Shown: piece after piece, positions 1-8,581 of the stretch
Numbering within the stretch: position 1 is the first letter of the stretch
Layout of the letters: each line of letters begins with the position of its first letter
Assembly (NCBI GenBank): GCA_965214475.1
Contig: OZ243953.1
Coordinates: forward strand, 1,116,001-1,180,000
Direction of reading: 5' to 3'
Source: SIRX01 sp965214475
GTDB taxonomy: Bacteria > Actinomycetota > Rubrobacteria > Rubrobacterales > Rubrobacteraceae
DNA length: 64,000 bases
The notes under the pieces: model-generated
The model's input: the letters and a program-made list of their open reading frames with translations, nothing else
Told to the model about the DNA's origin: nothing
The model's database searches: none
Translations under genes and position numbers: made by a program

Positions 1-441
1 GCACTGGTACGGGCGCACTTCGAGGAATCCAACAACGACTCGGACATCGAAGATGAGCTAAAAGCGGAAGGCTACGAATCATTTGTACAGGATTCCGACC
101 ACACGGCGCGGCTCAAGCAGGAGATCTCCGAATATTACTCGGGTGAACGGCGCGAGTTTACCGTTCCGCTGGGAGCCTCCGGCACACCCTGGCAGAGAAA
201 GGTTTGGGAGGCGTTGAGACGTATACCGTTCGGTGAGACCCGGAGCTACTCGCAGGTGGCGGACATGATCGGAAGTCCCGGTGCGGCACGGGCTGTGGGT
301 GGTGCAAACGGCTGTAATCGGGTGCCGCTCGTCGTGCCGTGCCACCGCGTTATCGCGGCAGACGGCTCGCTCGGCGGTTTCAGCGGCGGCCTCCACCTCA
401 AGGAGAGGCTGCTGGAACACGAGCGGCGGACGATAGGATAA
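1..441 (+). CDS. ogt: Methylated-DNA--protein-cysteine methyltransferase, 5' end missing
   Basis: The frame is open from base 1, so the gene starts outside the window; 146 residues are visible. The protein repairs O6-alkylguanine by transferring the alkyl group to its own cysteine. The active-site motif PCHRV is present about 33 residues from the end, preceded by the helix-turn-helix region (IPFGETRSYSQVA, then GAARAVGGANG) and followed by GGFSGG and an ending rich in Leu and Glu. The length and architecture fit the single-domain MGMT/Ogt form or the C-terminal half of an Ada protein, and the missing 5' part decides between them. It converges on the next gene with only 3 nt between the two stop codons. 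Confidence 0.9.
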   Translation, partial: ALVRAHFEESNNDSDIEDELKAEGYESFVQDSDHTARLKQEISEYYSGERREFTVPLGASGTPWQRKVWEALRRIPFGETRSYSQVADMIGSPGAARAVGGANGCNRVPLVVPCHRVIAADGSLGGFSGGLHLKERLLEHERRTIG

Positions 442-444
442 ATC

Positions 445-1083
445 CTACTCGAACCATACCTCTTCGTAGCCGAGTGTCGTCAGGAAGGTGCGGATGGTGT
501 CCTCGGCGTTGCGTTCAGCGGTGGACAAGATGTCATTCTGGCGGGCGGCAGCGAGTAGTTCGCCCTGGGCGTCCTCGCGGGCTTCTTCTACGAGAGTTTC
601 GTCGGCGCGGGGACGCAGAAGGCCCTGGTCCCGGTCGTAGAGACGAGTCTGCTCTTCGTCAAGGGCGACAGAGGAGATCTCGGGCTCCGGCATCCTCAGC
701 GTGACGGTCTTCTCTTCCACCCGCACACCTTCTTCGGTGAGGCTCGAAAGGTCCACCCCGGCCTCCACATCGCCAACGGCGACCAAAATTACCTCTTCAC
801 CGGTGAAAAACCGCCGAAACTCGGTCCCGGCAGTCTTTTTAGTCACGATGACGGACTGGGTCATACGCACTGTATCGAGCCGGTCGAGCTTCTGGATGTC
901 TTCTACGACAACCGGGCTCGTAGTGGTTTGGGATTGCCCCTCACCAAAGAGCCAGCCAACTACCGGCAGGTTGGCTCCATACCGGGCAAGCCCAACACCT
1001 ACGGCGCCAGAGATGACCACGATCGAAGCGGCCAGCAGAAGGGTGATTAGTAACCCGCCGGTTCCCCTTTTTCCTTTCTCCAC
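445..1083 (-). CDS. DUF4230 membrane-anchored protein
   Basis: A 212-residue protein with a GTG start. Residues 11-33 form one hydrophobic segment (GLLITLLLAASIVVISGAVGVGL), read as a signal anchor, and the rest would lie outside the membrane. The C-terminal part resembles the DUF4230 family: a conserved start near VEDIQKLDRL, VGDVEAGVDLSSL, the pair MPEPEI, the LYDRDQGLL segment, and a final helical region with repeated Ala/Glu. The biochemical role of the family is unknown. It stands 68 bp downstream of the oxidoreductase gene on the same strand, so co-transcription is possible but nothing ties the functions together. Confidence 0.75.
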   Translation of the reverse strand: MEKGKRGTGGLLITLLLAASIVVISGAVGVGLARYGANLPVVGWLFGEGQSQTTTSPVVVEDIQKLDRLDTVRMTQSVIVTKKTAGTEFRRFFTGEEVILVAVGDVEAGVDLSSLTEEGVRVEEKTVTLRMPEPEISSVALDEEQTRLYDRDQGLLRPRADETLVEEAREDAQGELLAAARQNDILSTAERNAEDTIRTFLTTLGYEEVWFE

Positions 1084-1151
1084 CGGAATCTCTTATCGTC
1101 GCGAACGGTACGATTCTACCATTTCCAGAAGAAGCTCCGGTTTGCCTTTGT

Positions 1152-2105
1152 CTAGCGAAACTCTGGCAATATCTCGCTCTGGTAGAAGTCGAAGAAGGCT
1201 TTCTGGTTCGGTCCGATCTGCTGTACATACACCTCGTCGTAACCGGCGTCCATGTACTCCTGGATGTTCTGCTTGTGCTGTTCCGGGTCCGGCCCACAGA
1301 CAACACCCTGGGCGACCATGTCCTCCGTAACGATGGAGGTTGCTTGATCGAAGTGGGCCACGGTCGGTAGCTCTTGGGCCAGCTCTCCGGGCAGCGACTC
1401 GTTGGGCCAGGTCTGATGGGCGATACGGCGGCACTCAGCCTCATCCTCCCCGTAGCAGACCTTCGAGCCGGCGTGGGCGACTTTGTCTCCGCCGCCGGAC
1501 TCGCGGAAGAGGTTCAGCATCTCAGCGTCGGGGGCGACATGGCAGTAGCCGTCCCCGATCTTACCGGCCAGCCGCGTGGCCTTCGGGCCGAAGCCCGAGA
1601 CCAGCACCGGCGGCGGCTCCTCGGGAATCGTGTAGATGCGGGCGTTCTCTACCGTATAATGCTTGCCGTAGTGGCTCTTCGTGCCGCCCTCCCACAAGAG
1701 GCGCATGACCTCGACGGCCTCCTCCATCATCTCCAGGCGGACATCGGTCGGGGGCCAGCGGTCGCCCAGGATGTGCTCGTTCAGGTTTTCGCCGGAGCCG
1801 ATACCGAAGTTGAAGCGTCCTTCGAGCATCACGGCGGAGGTTGCGACCGCCTGGGCCAGTACTGCGGGGTGGATGCGAATGGTCGGGCAGGTTACGGCGG
1901 TCGTTACGGGTAGGGAAGTTACCTGGGAGAGGGCCCCGATCACCGACCATACAAACGGACTCTGGCCCTGCTTGCCGATCCAGGGATGATAGTGATCGGA
2001 GATCCAAAGCGCCTCGAAACCCGCCTCCTCGGCCATTTTCGCCTGCTCTACGTGGGCGTGCGGCCCAAACTCTTCGCTGGATAGAAAGTAACCGATCTTG
2101 ACCAT
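1152..2105 (-). CDS. Luciferase-like oxidoreductase, F420-dependent G6PDH-like family
   Basis: A 317-residue TIM-barrel protein of the luciferase-like monooxygenase superfamily, in the subgroup of F420-dependent glucose-6-phosphate dehydrogenase-like enzymes. Supporting motifs are the N-terminal IGYFLSSEEFGP, the SDHYHPW segment early in the barrel, RFNFGIGSGENLNEH, and VSGFGPKATRLAGKIGDGY near the cofactor-binding site. The frame extends 22 codons further upstream, but the ATG at 2105 starts directly at the family N-terminus and is preceded by a purine-rich GAGAGAGG site. The real substrate cannot be read from sequence. If the assignment is right, the organism makes coenzyme F420. Confidence 0.8.
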   Translation of the reverse strand: MVKIGYFLSSEEFGPHAHVEQAKMAEEAGFEALWISDHYHPWIGKQGQSPFVWSVIGALSQVTSLPVTTAVTCPTIRIHPAVLAQAVATSAVMLEGRFNFGIGSGENLNEHILGDRWPPTDVRLEMMEEAVEVMRLLWEGGTKSHYGKHYTVENARIYTIPEEPPPVLVSGFGPKATRLAGKIGDGYCHVAPDAEMLNLFRESGGGDKVAHAGSKVCYGEDEAECRRIAHQTWPNESLPGELAQELPTVAHFDQATSIVTEDMVAQGVVCGPDPEQHKQNIQEYMDAGYDEVYVQQIGPNQKAFFDFYQSEILPEFR

Positions 2106-2209
2106 GAAAAGGACCTCTCTCGTAGTAGACAGCCACGGCTGGAATCGTGCCAGAGAGAACTTACCCTTCACAATAAGAAACCAACCCAGGCTGTCAGACC
2201 TTTTCGATT

Positions 2210-3235
2210 CTAAGATTCGGTAATAGTCTCTGGCCCGGATTCAGTCAGTACGAAAGTCTCTTCGGCCTTTGCGCCGGTAAGAGAAGGGTTCCAGGCGAAG
2301 GCCATGCCGGGCTCTATCTCCAGGTCGGTGTCGGAAGTGGCGATCACCTCCCGCGAACCGTAGCCTGTGAGCCCACCCTGATGATGCTCTCTCCACTCGC
2401 CAGGGAATCCTTCTTCGGCGTAGAACTTCTTGCAGTCTTCGAATACCTCAGCCAGGGAGCGGCCCGGCACGGTAGCCTCCCGCATCCGGCGCAGGATATT
2501 CTCGCAGGCCTGCTGTCGACGCATGATCTCCTCACCAGGGGACTCGAAGAGAAGAATACGGGTGAGGTTAACGTAGAGACCCCCCCGCTGCGCACAAACC
2601 ACCACCATCACCATGCTACCGGACCCGCGCGACCGGAAGCGCAATATAGGATGCCGATAGCGCCTCATTCGCTCCTCTGATGCAGCCATCAGCACCGGTG
2701 TGTTGAGACCGAGTTCCTGACACTCCTCTGCTACGCCCGCCGCCAATCTGAGCTCACCAATCTCGTCTTCGTACCGATACGGAACGCCTATAGCTCTCGA
2801 AATTGCTCGAACGGTGTCCCGTCCGACCCGCCGGTAGCGTTCGACGGCTTCTTCGTCCAGGACGTAACGTAACGGGGCGACGTCTTGCGAAACGTCTGTA
2901 GCGCCTTCGAGGGAATGATCCGCGCCCAGCAAAGCCTCACTGGCAACCTCTTTTATGACCTCCGAAGGTTCCTCGTACCAGGGATGCTCCAGCACTTCGA
3001 AGCCCGGTGTTTCCTCCTCACGCATTCGGGGAGCCTCGATGTTGTCCGTCAGTACGTACTCATCGTCGGTAGTAAGCAGAAGTGCTGCTACGCCGAGGGG
3101 ATCGGCGTGGTCCACCCGGTTGTCCGCGCCGTTCGTATACCAGGCAAAGTTAGCGGGACGCTGCAACAGGAGCGCCCCGAGACCCCGCCGGTCCATGAGT
3201 TTCCGGAGTTTCTCGCGCCGGGCCTCGCGGCTCAC
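2210..3235 (-). CDS. M24-family (aminopeptidase-fold) protein lacking metal ligands
   Basis: A 341-residue protein with the two-domain layout of creatinase/Xaa-Pro peptidases: an N-terminal domain (about 1-125) with RRGLGALLLQRPANFAWYTNG, and a pita-bread domain (about 130-341) with HHQGGLTGYGSRE and PGMAFAWNPSLTGAKAEET. The strand that normally supplies two metal-binding aspartates reads VVCAQRGGLYVNLTR, so Val and Asn occupy those places. The glutamate after PGM.F is also replaced (WNPS). Only His and the last Glu remain. It is therefore unlikely to be a dinuclear metallopeptidase. Its GTG start overlaps the alpha-galactosidase stop (GTGA), making it the last gene of the galactose operon. 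A substrate related to galactosides is inference from position only. Confidence 0.75.
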   Translation of the reverse strand: MSREARREKLRKLMDRRGLGALLLQRPANFAWYTNGADNRVDHADPLGVAALLLTTDDEYVLTDNIEAPRMREEETPGFEVLEHPWYEEPSEVIKEVASEALLGADHSLEGATDVSQDVAPLRYVLDEEAVERYRRVGRDTVRAISRAIGVPYRYEDEIGELRLAAGVAEECQELGLNTPVLMAASEERMRRYRHPILRFRSRGSGSMVMVVVCAQRGGLYVNLTRILLFESPGEEIMRRQQACENILRRMREATVPGRSLAEVFEDCKKFYAEEGFPGEWREHHQGGLTGYGSREVIATSDTDLEIEPGMAFAWNPSLTGAKAEETFVLTESGPETITES

Positions 3236-5337
3236 TGCGCCGTGATCTCGACCAGATCGCTCGACAGTTCGCCTTCGAGTTTCACCTTTATCCCCCGTCG
3301 CATCAGGGCTTCGCCGCTGACCGGCTCGTCTTCGACGGTCGTTCGGTAAAGAGCTTCGGGCTTCAAACCGCGCAGGAAGATCGTTGGTACGGGGTCGGGG
3401 AACTGGTGGGCGCTGCGGAGCACGAAGAGGACGGACCTCGCCCGGTCCCGGCTGACGTACTGGACGGCGGTCGTGTCGCCTTTTCTCGGGGAGAGCAGCC
3501 TATACTGGTCGCCGCCCTGGACGACCTCACGTACGTCTTTGTACTTCTCTATCAGCCGGCGGGCTTCTTCCAGGTCCTCGTCGGACCATTCTGTCAGGTT
3601 TCCGCCGATTCCCAGGGAGCCCATCATGGAAGAGTGGAAGCGGTACGAGACGGGACTCTGCCGTCCTTTCACCCACTTGCCCGCGTCGGTCACCCAGCAC
3701 ATCATGGTTCGGGCAGGGTAGGCCATCGAGAAGCCTTCCTGAATGCGGAGTCGGTCGTAAGGGTCGGTGTTGTCGCTGACCCAGGCCTGATCCGTGAACC
3801 GGAACATGCCGAGGTCGATCCGGCCGCCGCCAGCGGAGCAGGTCTCGAACTTGACGCCCGGATGCTTCTCGCGCAAGCGCCGCAAGATTTCGTACACACC
3901 CCACACGTGCCGGACCCATACTTCCCGTTGCCGCTCCGGTGGAGCCTCCGGCCAGCCGGGTTCTGAGAAGGGCCGGTTCATATCCCACTTGATAAACGCT
4001 ATATCGTGTTCCGTGAGCAGAACGTCCAGCACCCCGGAGAGATGCTCCCGAACCTCCTCTTTAGCCAGGTTCAACACGAGCTGGTTGCGGCTCTCGGTAA
4101 GTTCCCGGTTCGGGAAGCGGTAAACCCAGTCGGGATGCTCTCGGTAGAGATCACTATCCTCGTTTACCATCTCCGGCTCTACCCACAGGCCGAAGCTCAT
4201 TCCTAGAGAGTGGACTTTCTCGATGAGCGGGGCCAACCCGTTCGGGAACTTCTCCGGGTTCACCCACCAGTCTCCGAGACCCCGCTTGTCGTCGTGCCGC
4301 TCCCCGAACCAGCCGTCGTCCAACACGAAAAGCTCTACGCCCAAAAAAGCTGCTTTTTCGGCCAGCTCGATCTGCCCCTCTTCGTCAACGTCGAAGTAGG
4401 TAGCCTCCCAAGAGTTGTAGAGAACGGGCAATGGGTCTTTTGTGGGTAGCAGGTGGTCCAGGGCGTAACGATGGAGGTTGCGGCTCGCCCCGCCGAAGCC
4501 CTCCCGCGTGTACCCCCCGACAAAGGACGGCGTCGTGAACTCTTCTCCCCCTTCGAGATGCCAGGAGAAGTCGAAGTCGTTTATGCCGCCGGAGACTTGA
4601 AGGTAACCGTGGGCGTCGTGGTCTGCCGCGATCTTCCAGTTGCCGCTCCAGCCAAGCGCCCCGAACCAGACCTCGCCGGTGTTGTTTGTGACCTCGCCCC
4701 AGTCCAGCGCGAAAAAGGGGTTGGCGTGGTGGCTGGTGATGCCCCGCCGGCTCTCGAAAACCTTCTTGCCCGGTGAGACACCCTCCTGGTACACCTGCGT
4801 CTCACCGGCGAACCGTCCCGCCAGATGCGTCATCCGGTAGCCGTACCCCCGAGGTACATGCCACGCGGCCGAGAGCACTTCCTCCAGCGTGATCGGCTCT
4901 GCCCCTTCGTTCACCAAAACCGAATACCGCTCCACCAGATCCTGCGCCTCGAAGAGCCGGTAGTGCAGGCTAACGCCCAACGGATAATGCTCGTCTCTCA
5001 GTACGATGACCAGCTCCGGAACTTCCCCCTCTTCTATCCAATGTTCGTGATAAACCAGCCGCGTATCCCGGACACCGTCAGCAAAAGTGGCTTTGAGGCA
5101 AGACTCCCGGTAGTAGATGCCGCCCCAGGCCGGATACTCGAAGCGCAAGCCCGGCCCGTCAGGTGACTCGAACGGGAAATGGTATCCGCCCACGTTCGGC
5201 AAGTCTTCCGTGCGGGGCAGGAGCCCCCCGAAATATACGTGGCGCAAACGATTTTTATCGTCCAGTTCCATGCCGTAGGTTACGTTGTTTCCCTGTAGCG
5301 CCCAACGACGGCGCTCCTCGTCGAAGAGAATTGGCAT
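3232..5337 (-). CDS. Alpha-galactosidase, glycoside hydrolase family 36
   Basis: A 701-residue cytoplasmic enzyme (no signal peptide) that hydrolyses terminal alpha-1,6-galactosides such as melibiose and raffinose. The GH36 layout is complete: an N-terminal beta-sandwich to about residue 290, then the catalytic barrel. The nucleophile Asp lies in IKWDMNRP and the acid/base Asp in VSDNTDPYDRLRIQEG; CSAGGGRIDLGMF is the usual substrate-binding loop. The length is typical of bacterial GH36 enzymes. The start codon shares one base with the galK stop (TGATG), so the two genes are translationally coupled and the released galactose can feed straight into GalK. Confidence 0.95.
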   Translation of the reverse strand: MPILFDEERRRWALQGNNVTYGMELDDKNRLRHVYFGGLLPRTEDLPNVGGYHFPFESPDGPGLRFEYPAWGGIYYRESCLKATFADGVRDTRLVYHEHWIEEGEVPELVIVLRDEHYPLGVSLHYRLFEAQDLVERYSVLVNEGAEPITLEEVLSAAWHVPRGYGYRMTHLAGRFAGETQVYQEGVSPGKKVFESRRGITSHHANPFFALDWGEVTNNTGEVWFGALGWSGNWKIAADHDAHGYLQVSGGINDFDFSWHLEGGEEFTTPSFVGGYTREGFGGASRNLHRYALDHLLPTKDPLPVLYNSWEATYFDVDEEGQIELAEKAAFLGVELFVLDDGWFGERHDDKRGLGDWWVNPEKFPNGLAPLIEKVHSLGMSFGLWVEPEMVNEDSDLYREHPDWVYRFPNRELTESRNQLVLNLAKEEVREHLSGVLDVLLTEHDIAFIKWDMNRPFSEPGWPEAPPERQREVWVRHVWGVYEILRRLREKHPGVKFETCSAGGGRIDLGMFRFTDQAWVSDNTDPYDRLRIQEGFSMAYPARTMMCWVTDAGKWVKGRQSPVSYRFHSSMMGSLGIGGNLTEWSDEDLEEARRLIEKYKDVREVVQGGDQYRLLSPRKGDTTAVQYVSRDRARSVLFVLRSAHQFPDPVPTIFLRGLKPEALYRTTVEDEPVSGEALMRRGIKVKLEGELSSDLVEITAQ

Positions 5338-6452
5338 CAGGCCACCACCTCCGCACCCGCCGCCGGGACGAACTTGTAGAAAGCGGGCTCTCCAAAATTT
5401 CGGTTTTCGAACCTCTGGCGGGTAGTATCCTCAAGCTCGTCGGCTTTGTCCGCGGAGACGAGGGCTACCGCACAGCCGCCCCACCCCGCGCCCGTAACTT
5501 TCGCCCCGAGGGCGCCAGCTTCTTCCGCGGCCTCTACGAACGTGTCGAGTTCTGGGACCGAGACTTCATAGTCGTCGCGCAACGAGGCGTGTGACTCGTA
5601 CAGCAGCCGCCCGAACGCCTCGAAGTCTTTGTTCTTCAATGCCTCGACCGCCTCTACGACCCGCTGCTGCTCCGTAACGACGTGCCGGGCGCGCTTTAGC
5701 TCGTCGCCCGAAAGGTTTTCCAGGTTCTCTTCTGCGGCATCCCTCAGGGCTTCCAGGCCAAGCTTCTCCGCCACCCGGGCGGTAGTCTCTTGCCGGTCGT
5801 TGTATTCCGTGTCGGCCAGTCCTCGCTCCATGCGGGTATCACAAACGAGGAGGGTGAGACCGGCGACCTCCACGTCGAGGGGTATATTCTCCTCTTCCAG
5901 AGATCGGCAGTCCAAGAGCAAGGCGTGGCCTTCTTTGCCGAGTAGAGAGGCGTACTGGTCCATGATGCCGCTGGCGACGCCGACAAACTCGTTCTCGGCC
6001 TTCATGCACAGCGAGGCCATCTGCTTGCGGTCCACATCTAGCTCGAAGAGCGCGTCGAGGGCCAGAACCGTGGCGGCCTCTATCGCCGCCGATGAGGAGA
6101 GGCCGGAGCCGAGCGGCACGTTGCCGGCGAAGGTTGCCCGGAACTCCCCTACTTCGTATCCGGCCTGCTTTACGGCCCAGGCTACGCCTCGCGGATAGTC
6201 TTGCCATCCACCTTCTTTTTCCTCGTTGACGGGCTTCTTCTCGTCGAAATCCGCCGAATAGAGTTCGTCGTCGCCGTGTCCGATGGCAACGGCTACGCGG
6301 CGTTCGACGGCGCAGGGGAGGACGTGGCCGTCGTTGTAGTCGGTGTGCTCCCCGATCAGGTTGACCCGTCCCGGCGCACTAACTACCGTCTCCGGCTCCG
6401 CGCCGAAGCTCTCTGTGTAGGCCTCTACGGCCCGCTGCTCTGTCTCTCTCAA
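5337..6452 (-). CDS. galK: Galactokinase
   Basis: The first enzyme of the Leloir pathway, phosphorylating alpha-D-galactose at C1 with ATP; GHMP kinase family. The galactokinase signature GRVNLIGEHTDYNDG is near the N-terminus, the GHMP ATP-binding loop appears as PLGSGLSSSAAIE, and the third motif as AKVTGAGWGGCAVAL. A GTG at 6500 would give 387 residues but would overlap galE by 37 nt. The TTG at 6452 is preferred: AAGGA sits 6 nt upstream, just after the galE stop, giving 371 residues beginning LRETEQRAVEAY. It is coupled downstream to the alpha-galactosidase by a one-base overlap. Confidence 0.95.
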   Translation of the reverse strand: MRETEQRAVEAYTESFGAEPETVVSAPGRVNLIGEHTDYNDGHVLPCAVERRVAVAIGHGDDELYSADFDEKKPVNEEKEGGWQDYPRGVAWAVKQAGYEVGEFRATFAGNVPLGSGLSSSAAIEAATVLALDALFELDVDRKQMASLCMKAENEFVGVASGIMDQYASLLGKEGHALLLDCRSLEEENIPLDVEVAGLTLLVCDTRMERGLADTEYNDRQETTARVAEKLGLEALRDAAEENLENLSGDELKRARHVVTEQQRVVEAVEALKNKDFEAFGRLLYESHASLRDDYEVSVPELDTFVEAAEEAGALGAKVTGAGWGGCAVALVSADKADELEDTTRQRFENRNFGEPAFYKFVPAAGAEVVA

Positions 6453-6463
6453 GCTCGTTCCTT

Positions 6464-7438
6464 CTAGTCTTTGTAGCCGCGAGGGTTGTTCTGCTTCCAT
6501 TCCCAGGCGTCGGAGATCATGGCGGACAACTCCGGCTTCTCCGGTTTCCAGCCGAGTTCCTCAGCTATCTTCTCGCTAGAGGCAACTAGCACCGGCGGGT
6601 CTCCTGCACGGCGAGGAGCTTCGACGGCTTTTATGTCCGCTCCCGTAACCTCGCGGGCGCTTTCTACGACCTCCCGAACGGAGAAGCCTTCGCCGTTACC
6701 GAGGTTGTAGATGCGGTGGCCTTCTTTCTCTTCTTCGATAGCCAGGACGTGCGCCCGGCCGAGGTCTTCGATGTGGATGTAGTCGCGGACGGCGGTCCCG
6801 TCACGGGTGTCATAGTCGGTACCGTAGATGTCTACGTGGTCCCACTCGCCGGAGGCGGCCCGGAGGACGAGCGGTATGAGGTGGGTCTCGGGCTCGTGGT
6901 CCTCGCCGAACCGTCCTCGGGCTCCCGCGACGTTGAAGTAGCGAAGGCTCATAGCCGAGAGGCCGCGGGCCTCGGCAACCGCCCAGATCATGCGGTCAAC
7001 CGCCAGCTTGGAGGCGCCGTAAGGGTTCATCGGTAGCGTCGGGTCGGTCTCCCGGATCGGGACTTCCTCCGGCTCCCCGTAGACGGCGGCAGTCGAAGAG
7101 AAGACGAGTCGCCTCGCCCCGTACTCGACCATCGCCTCCAATAAATTGAGCGTCCCGCAGACGTTGTTCCGGTAGTATTCCTCCGGTTGCTCGACCGACT
7201 CACCCACCAGCGAGAAGGCCGCAAAATGGAGCACGCCGTCGAAGCCCTCGGATAGCACGTCGCGGATGCTCTTTTGATCCAGCAAGTTGCCTTCGACGAA
7301 CTTCGCACCCTCCGGTATAGCCGTCTCGTGGCCTTTGGAAAGGTCGTCGAAGACCACCGCTTCGTGCCCAACTTCGAGTAGCTGAGAGGTTACGACGCTC
7401 CCGACGTAGCCCGCTCCGCCCGTTACCAGGAGCTTCAA
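6464..7438 (-). CDS. galE: UDP-glucose 4-epimerase
   Basis: A short-chain dehydrogenase/reductase-type NAD enzyme of 324 residues that interconverts UDP-galactose and UDP-glucose. The nucleotide-binding motif TGGAGYVGS is at the very N-terminus. The catalytic Ser appears in FSSTAAVYG and the YxxxK pair in NPYGASKLAVDR. The frame stays open far upstream, but that part is antisense-like sequence inside galT. The start that fits the family is TTG at 7438, overlapping the galT stop as TTGA. galT, galE and galK therefore form a tightly coupled set. Confidence 0.95.
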   Translation of the reverse strand: MKLLVTGGAGYVGSVVTSQLLEVGHEAVVFDDLSKGHETAIPEGAKFVEGNLLDQKSIRDVLSEGFDGVLHFAAFSLVGESVEQPEEYYRNNVCGTLNLLEAMVEYGARRLVFSSTAAVYGEPEEVPIRETDPTLPMNPYGASKLAVDRMIWAVAEARGLSAMSLRYFNVAGARGRFGEDHEPETHLIPLVLRAASGEWDHVDIYGTDYDTRDGTAVRDYIHIEDLGRAHVLAIEEEKEGHRIYNLGNGEGFSVREVVESAREVTGADIKAVEAPRRAGDPPVLVASSEKIAEELGWKPEKPELSAMISDAWEWKQNNPRGYKD

Positions 7439-8424
7439 GACGCGGCTTCCTCGATCTTCGTCCGCAACTCGGCGGCGGTGTCTTCTGGGGCTACATCCAT
7501 GACGAAAACTCCGGCCCCGGTCTCGCTGCCGGCAAGGTATTTGAGCTTCTCTGCAGTCCGGTTCGGCGGATAGAACTCGATGTGGAAGTGGGCCACCCTT
7601 TCGTAATCTCCACCGTCCGTCGGCGCTTGATGCATGACCATCATGTACGGCAGCGAGAAACCGAAGAGATTGTCGTAGCCCGCCAGCAGTCGTTTCAAGA
7701 CCCGGGCCAGATCCCGCCGTTCCTCGCCGTTCAGGTCCGCTATGGACGGGACACACCTCCGGGCATAGACGTGCGCTTCGTACGGGAAGCTGGCGTAGAA
7801 CGGGACGAAGGCTGTAAAGTGTTCGCCTTTCGCCAATATTCTCCGGCCATCCTCGTGCTCTTGAGAGAGGACGTCGCAGTGGAGGCATCCCCCTTGCCGT
7901 TCCCGGTATTCGCGGGCGGCTTCCAATTCTCGCGCCGGAAGGGGCGGGATAAAGGGATAGGCGTAGATCTGGCCGTGCGGGTGGGCGAGCGTTACGCCGA
8001 TGACCTCGCCCTTATTCTCGAAGATAAAAACGTAGTCCACGAAGCCCCGGGCGCCGAGCTCCACGTAGCGATCGGCCCACACGTCCACGAGGTTCTTGAT
8101 GTGCTTTTCGCCCATCTCGGCCAGCGTCGCGTAGTGATCGTCGGTGTAGAGGACGACCTCGCAAACTCCCCGGCCCGGCGCGGTCGGGGTGAGTTCACTA
8201 CCGGCCTCTTCGGGTTCCGGCGGTTCGGGGACAAAGGAGGGGAATTTGTTCTCGAAGACGACTATCTCGTAGGAAGACCGGAGGACTTCGGTTGGGAAGT
8301 CGTCCTCGCTCTTTGTGGGGCAGAGAGGACAGTATTCCGGTGGCGGATGGAAAGTGCGATCCTGGCGTTGGGTGGCGTAGGAGATCCACTCTTTCAAGGT
8401 CGGGTTCCAGCGGAGTTCGTTCAT
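7435..8424 (-). CDS. galT: Galactose-1-phosphate uridylyltransferase
   Basis: Transfers UMP from UDP-glucose to galactose 1-phosphate. The 329-residue HIT-superfamily protein has the active-site segment LAHPHGQIYAYPF, where the second His is the uridylylated nucleophile, and the CPLC pair near residue 33 that binds zinc in this family. A second Cys pair (CLHCD) follows the active site. The length agrees with bacterial GalT. The ATG at 8424 overlaps the stop of the small upstream gene (ATGA). Confidence 0.95.
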   Translation of the reverse strand: MNELRWNPTLKEWISYATQRQDRTFHPPPEYCPLCPTKSEDDFPTEVLRSSYEIVVFENKFPSFVPEPPEPEEAGSELTPTAPGRGVCEVVLYTDDHYATLAEMGEKHIKNLVDVWADRYVELGARGFVDYVFIFENKGEVIGVTLAHPHGQIYAYPFIPPLPARELEAAREYRERQGGCLHCDVLSQEHEDGRRILAKGEHFTAFVPFYASFPYEAHVYARRCVPSIADLNGEERRDLARVLKRLLAGYDNLFGFSLPYMMVMHQAPTDGGDYERVAHFHIEFYPPNRTAEKLKYLAGSETGAGVFVMDVAPEDTAAELRTKIEEAAS

Positions 8425-8573
8425 TCCTCTTCTCTCTCCTCCTCTGCTCTCTCCTCGTCTTCGTCCTCGAAATGGTAGAAGATTATGTAGCGGCCGTCGT
8501 CCTTCAGCTGGCGCTCCTTCTCCAAATCAATTACTCCTTCCGGGGGGATGCTCGTCTCCAGACAGGCGAGCAC
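8421..8573 (-). CDS. Small acidic protein coupled to galT
   Basis: About 50 residues from a GTG at 8573 (or slightly longer from a CTG further up), beginning LACLETSIPPEGVIDLEKERQ and ending in a strongly acidic tail (FEDEDEERAEEE). I recognise no family. It has no transmembrane segment. Its start lies 8 nt after the symporter stop, with no clear ribosome-binding site of its own. Its TGA overlaps the galT ATG by one frame shift (ATGA). That double coupling is the main reason to believe it is translated. An accessory role with the symporter or GalT is only a guess. Confidence 0.5.
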   Translation of the reverse strand: MLACLETSIPPEGVIDLEKERQLKDDGRYIIFYHFEDEDEERAEEEREEE

Positions 8574-8581
8574 CTGAACTT

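Noticed and set aside
6453..6500. An upstream GTG start for galK at 6500
   Set aside because: It would overlap galE by 37 nt and add residues outside the family; the TTG at 6452 has a well-placed AAGGA.
7439..7888. A 150-residue N-terminal extension on galE
   Set aside because: The stretch lies within galT in another frame and has arginine-rich shadow composition; GalE normally starts at KLLVTGGAGYVG.
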